This document shows positions 33,698-36,137 of a DNA stretch of 36,137 nucleotides, piece after piece. The DNA comes from an uncultured Bacteroidota bacterium. GTDB lineage: Bacteria; Bacteroidota; Bacteroidia; Bacteroidales; 4484-276. How positions within the stretch are numbered: the stretch's first letter is position 1; each line of letters opens with the position of its first letter. Location: the NCBI GenBank assembly GCA_903944895.1, contig CAJATL010000017.1:1-36137 (forward strand), given 5' to 3'. The notes under the pieces were generated by a model. It did no database searches. It saw nothing but the letters and a program-made list of their open reading frames with translations, and was not told the DNA's origin. Made by a program: the position numbers and the translations under genes.

Positions 33698-35986
33698 ATG
33701 AAGAATCTAACAACAATTTTAGCGGTATTTTTAGTAATGATGCTGGCTTCGTGCCAACAAAAGCAAACTTCATCAAACGGAGATATGGACAAATTTATCA
33801 GTGAGCTGATGAGCAAAATGACTCTGGAAGAGAAAATCGGACAGCTTAATCTTCCGGGTGCGGGCGATATTACCACCGGTCAGGCATCCAATTCTGATAT
33901 TGGCCAAAAGATCAGGGAAGGTAAAGTTGGCGGGCTTTTCAACATCAAATCGGTAGCTAAAATACGCGCTGTCCAAAAAGTTGCTGTCGAAGAGAGCCGT
34001 TTAAAAATCCCTTTGATTTTTGGGATGGACGTCATTCACGGTTATCAAACGGCTTTTCCGATTCCACTTGCGCTTTCGTGTAGCTGGGATATGAACCTGA
34101 TCGAAAGGACAGCCCGCATCGCTGCTCAGGAAGCCAGCGCCGACGGGATTTGCTGGACATTTTCGCCCATGGTTGACCTTGCCCGCGACCCACGCTGGGG
34201 CAGGATTGCCGAAGGTGGTGGCGAAGACCCGTATTTGGGCGGACAAATTGCCAAAGCCATGGTAAAAGGTTATCAGGGCGACGATCTCACAAAAAATAAT
34301 ACCATCATGTCATGCGTGAAACATTATGCGCTTTATGGCGCTTCCGAGGCAGGCCGCGACTACAACACCACCGACATGAGCCGTCTCAGGATGTACAACG
34401 AATATTTCCCACCCTACAAAGCGGCAGTTGATGCAGGCGTAGGCAGTGTGATGGCTTCGTTTAACGAAGTTGATGGCATTCCCGCAACCTGCAACAAATT
34501 CCTGATGACCGATGTTTTGAGAAACCAATGGGGTTTTAAAGGTTTTGTGGTAACCGATTACACCGGCATCATGGAGCTTACCGAGCATGGAATGGGCGAT
34601 ACGGCCACCGTTTCGGCGTTAGCGCTTAAAGCAGGTATTGACATGGACATGGTTAGTGAATTCTATCTTTTAAAATTAAAAAAACTGCTCGAAGAAGGAA
34701 AAGTTACACAGCAGGAAATTGATAATTCGTGCCGCCTGATTTTAGAAGCAAAATACAAACTCGGGCTTTTTGAAGACCCGTTCCGTTATTGCGACGATAA
34801 CCGCGCTGCAACCGAAATTTATACTGCCGAAAACCGTGCTGAAGCCAGAAAGATTGCAACGCAAACCTTTGTCTTACTCAAAAACCAGGGAAGCATTTTG
34901 CCAATCAAAAAAACACAATCCATTGCTTTGATTGGACCTTTGGGCGATAACAAAGAAAATATGCCCGGAACCTGGAGCGTGGCCGCCGATTTTACAAAAG
35001 CCATTTCGTTACTCGAAGGGATGAAATCGGTGATGGGTGAAGGTGCGAAAATTAATGTGGCCCGCGGCGCCAATATTGTGAGTGACCCTGAACTCGATGC
35101 CAGGATCAGCGTTTTTGGCAAGTCCACCGGCCGTGACGGGCGTTCGGATGCTGCCTTAATCGAAGAAGCCCTGAAAGTGGCTAAACAATCCGACGTAATT
35201 GTTGCTGCCCTTGGCGAATCGGCCGAGATGAACGGCGAATGTTCGAGCCGTTCCGACATCAGCCTGCCACAAAACCAGCAGGAGCTTTTAAAGGCTTTAT
35301 TAAAAACCGGTAAACCGGTAGTTTTGGTGCTCTTTACAGGAAGGCCGCTTACCATCAAATGGGAAAACGAAAATGTTCCTGCCATTTTAAATGTTTGGTT
35401 TGCCGGTAGTGAGGCCGGTTTTGCCATTGCCGATGTTTTGTTTGGCGATGCAAACCCTTGTGGAAAACTTACGACTACTTTCCCGCAAAATGTAGGACAA
35501 ATTCCGCTTTATTACGGCCACAAAAACACCGGTCGCCCGCTTAACGACCACAAATGGTTTTCGAAATTCCTCACCAACTACCTCGATGTTTCAAATGATC
35601 CGGTTTATCCGTTTGGTTTTGGATTGAGCTACACCACGTTTTCGTACTGCGATATTACGTTAAATAAAACCGCCATAAATGCTGCCGAAAAACTCGAAGT
35701 AAAAGTTACCGTTACAAATACCGGAAACTATGATGGGGCCGAAGTAGTTCAGCTTTACACCCGTGATATGGTTGGAAGCATCACCCGCCCGGTAAAGGAG
35801 CTTAAAGCTTTCCAGAAAGTCTTCATCAAAAAAGGCGAAAGCGCCGAAGTTGTTTTTACACTTGGTATCGAAGATTTGAAATTTTACAACAGCGACCTTA
35901 ATTTCGTTGCCGAGCCAGGCGATTTTAAGGTGTTTGTTGGCGGCAATTCGAGGGATGTAAAAGAGGCGGGGTTTGTATTGAATTAA
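33698..35986 (+). CDS. GH3-family beta-glucosidase, lipoprotein
   Basis: A 762-residue enzyme of the BglX type. The N-terminus is a lipoprotein signal peptide with lipobox L-A-S-C (C19). The (beta/alpha)8 domain carries the nucleophile D287 in 'FVVTDYTG', where relatives usually have SDW. Also present are 'KHYALYGASEAGRDYN', the alpha/beta sandwich domain ('SIALIGPLGDNKENMPGTWS') and a C-terminal FN3-like domain (~650-762). GH3 enzymes remove glucose from beta-linked oligosaccharides; sophorose is the expected substrate here given three GH144 neighbours. The lipid anchor suggests display on a membrane face. The gap from GH43 is 16 bp. Confidence 0.93.
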   Translation: MKNLTTILAVFLVMMLASCQQKQTSSNGDMDKFISELMSKMTLEEKIGQLNLPGAGDITTGQASNSDIGQKIREGKVGGLFNIKSVAKIRAVQKVAVEESRLKIPLIFGMDVIHGYQTAFPIPLALSCSWDMNLIERTARIAAQEASADGICWTFSPMVDLARDPRWGRIAEGGGEDPYLGGQIAKAMVKGYQGDDLTKNNTIMSCVKHYALYGASEAGRDYNTTDMSRLRMYNEYFPPYKAAVDAGVGSVMASFNEVDGIPATCNKFLMTDVLRNQWGFKGFVVTDYTGIMELTEHGMGDTATVSALALKAGIDMDMVSEFYLLKLKKLLEEGKVTQQEIDNSCRLILEAKYKLGLFEDPFRYCDDNRAATEIYTAENRAEARKIATQTFVLLKNQGSILPIKKTQSIALIGPLGDNKENMPGTWSVAADFTKAISLLEGMKSVMGEGAKINVARGANIVSDPELDARISVFGKSTGRDGRSDAALIEEALKVAKQSDVIVAALGESAEMNGECSSRSDISLPQNQQELLKALLKTGKPVVLVLFTGRPLTIKWENENVPAILNVWFAGSEAGFAIADVLFGDANPCGKLTTTFPQNVGQIPLYYGHKNTGRPLNDHKWFSKFLTNYLDVSNDPVYPFGFGLSYTTFSYCDITLNKTAINAAEKLEVKVTVTNTGNYDGAEVVQLYTRDMVGSITRPVKELKAFQKVFIKKGESAEVVFTLGIEDLKFYNSDLNFVAEPGDFKVFVGGNSRDVKEAGFVLN

Positions 35987-36114
35987 TAGAGACAAACCAT
36001 TTAAAATCAGTAGTGTCCGGTATAATTAAAATTTATCGCTTATTTGAAATCAGATTCCTCTCCGCCTTTAGGCTGATCGGAATGACAAGCAGTTACGTTG
36101 TTTTGGGAGGGGGT

Positions 36115-36137
36115 TGGTGGCGGCTTCGCCGCCACCA
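36115..36137. other. GC-rich hairpin at the window end
   Basis: TGGTGGCGG pairs with CCGCCACCA around CTTCG. No T run can be seen because the window ends here. The rest of 35987-36114 shows nothing recognisable. It could be part of a terminator of the GH operon or of an unseen convergent gene. Confidence 0.4.

Noticed and set aside
33016-33876. 286-codon open frame on the minus strand
   Set aside because: It is antisense to the GH43 gene and the start of GH3, whose sense frames have signal peptides and catalytic motifs. The antisense protein resembles nothing.
34819-35427. 202-codon open frame on the minus strand
   Set aside because: It lies opposite the well-supported GH3 gene and its composition fits an antisense artefact.

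Overview
This is a stretch of a Bacteroidota chromosome, most likely a Bacteroidales- or Marinilabiliales-like environmental lineage. The evidence is a −7 promoter element of the TAnnTTTG type, very weak Shine-Dalgarno signals, TSP3-OmpA porins, long PAS hybrid kinases with Bacteroidota-type 21-residue linkers, and GH144 glucanases. Families of short palindromic and G/A-rich repeats also fill the intergenic spaces. No rRNA, tRNA, CRISPR array or intact transposase gene was seen.

Layout. All genes from 1 to 23543 lie on the minus strand, and all genes from 24195 to 35986 lie on the plus strand. (1) 1-2061 is a signalling module: the N-terminus of a KaiC-like ATPase (cut by the window edge), an Rcp1-type response regulator, a broken GxxExxY gene and a histidine kinase without a sensor domain. 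(2) 2620-7579 holds an Omp85-like outer membrane protein and an Mla/MCE lipid-transport set (permease, ATPase, MCE protein) whose genes are separated by repeat-filled spacers. (3) 7712-17358 is an envelope/stress region: two CsbD genes, a TSP3-OmpA protein, a small beta-barrel protein, a secreted 'YYYLPD' protein with an in-frame stop, a 1230-residue hybrid kinase, an NRAMP-type transporter with a variant metal site, and a coiled-coil lipoprotein. (4) 18106-23543 is a regulatory region: AraC-type regulator, 1041-residue hybrid kinase and response regulator in one apparent operon, then a cupin gene and a second AraC-type regulator. (5) 24195-35986 is a carbohydrate-degradation operon: three GH144 proteins, GH31, GH43 with a discoidin domain, and a GH3 lipoprotein. 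Beta-1,2-glucan is the most likely target, with GH3 finishing the oligosaccharides. No SusC/SusD pair is inside the window.

The most striking signal is a promoter architecture repeated at six places with no change in spacing. Read on the minus strand it is an ATGTAA-type hexamer, 15 bp, a second RTGTAA hexamer, 23 bp, then A(C/T)CTTTG. It precedes csbD-1, the TSP3-OmpA gene, the YYYLPD gene, the large hybrid kinase, csbD-2 and the cupin gene. The hexamers are direct repeats exactly 21 bp apart, as expected for an activator that binds one face of the helix and touches RNA polymerase. This defines a local, probably stress-related regulon. The two AraC-type regulators (with HMA-like N-terminal domains) are candidate activators, but nothing in the sequence proves this.

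Other unusual points are 21-residue coiled-coil repeats present in 4, 9 and 12 copies in the three kinases, composite palindromic elements of 151 bp in tandem, a small palindrome apparently inserted with a duplicated target, and a perfect 38-bp palindrome upstream of the Mla operon.
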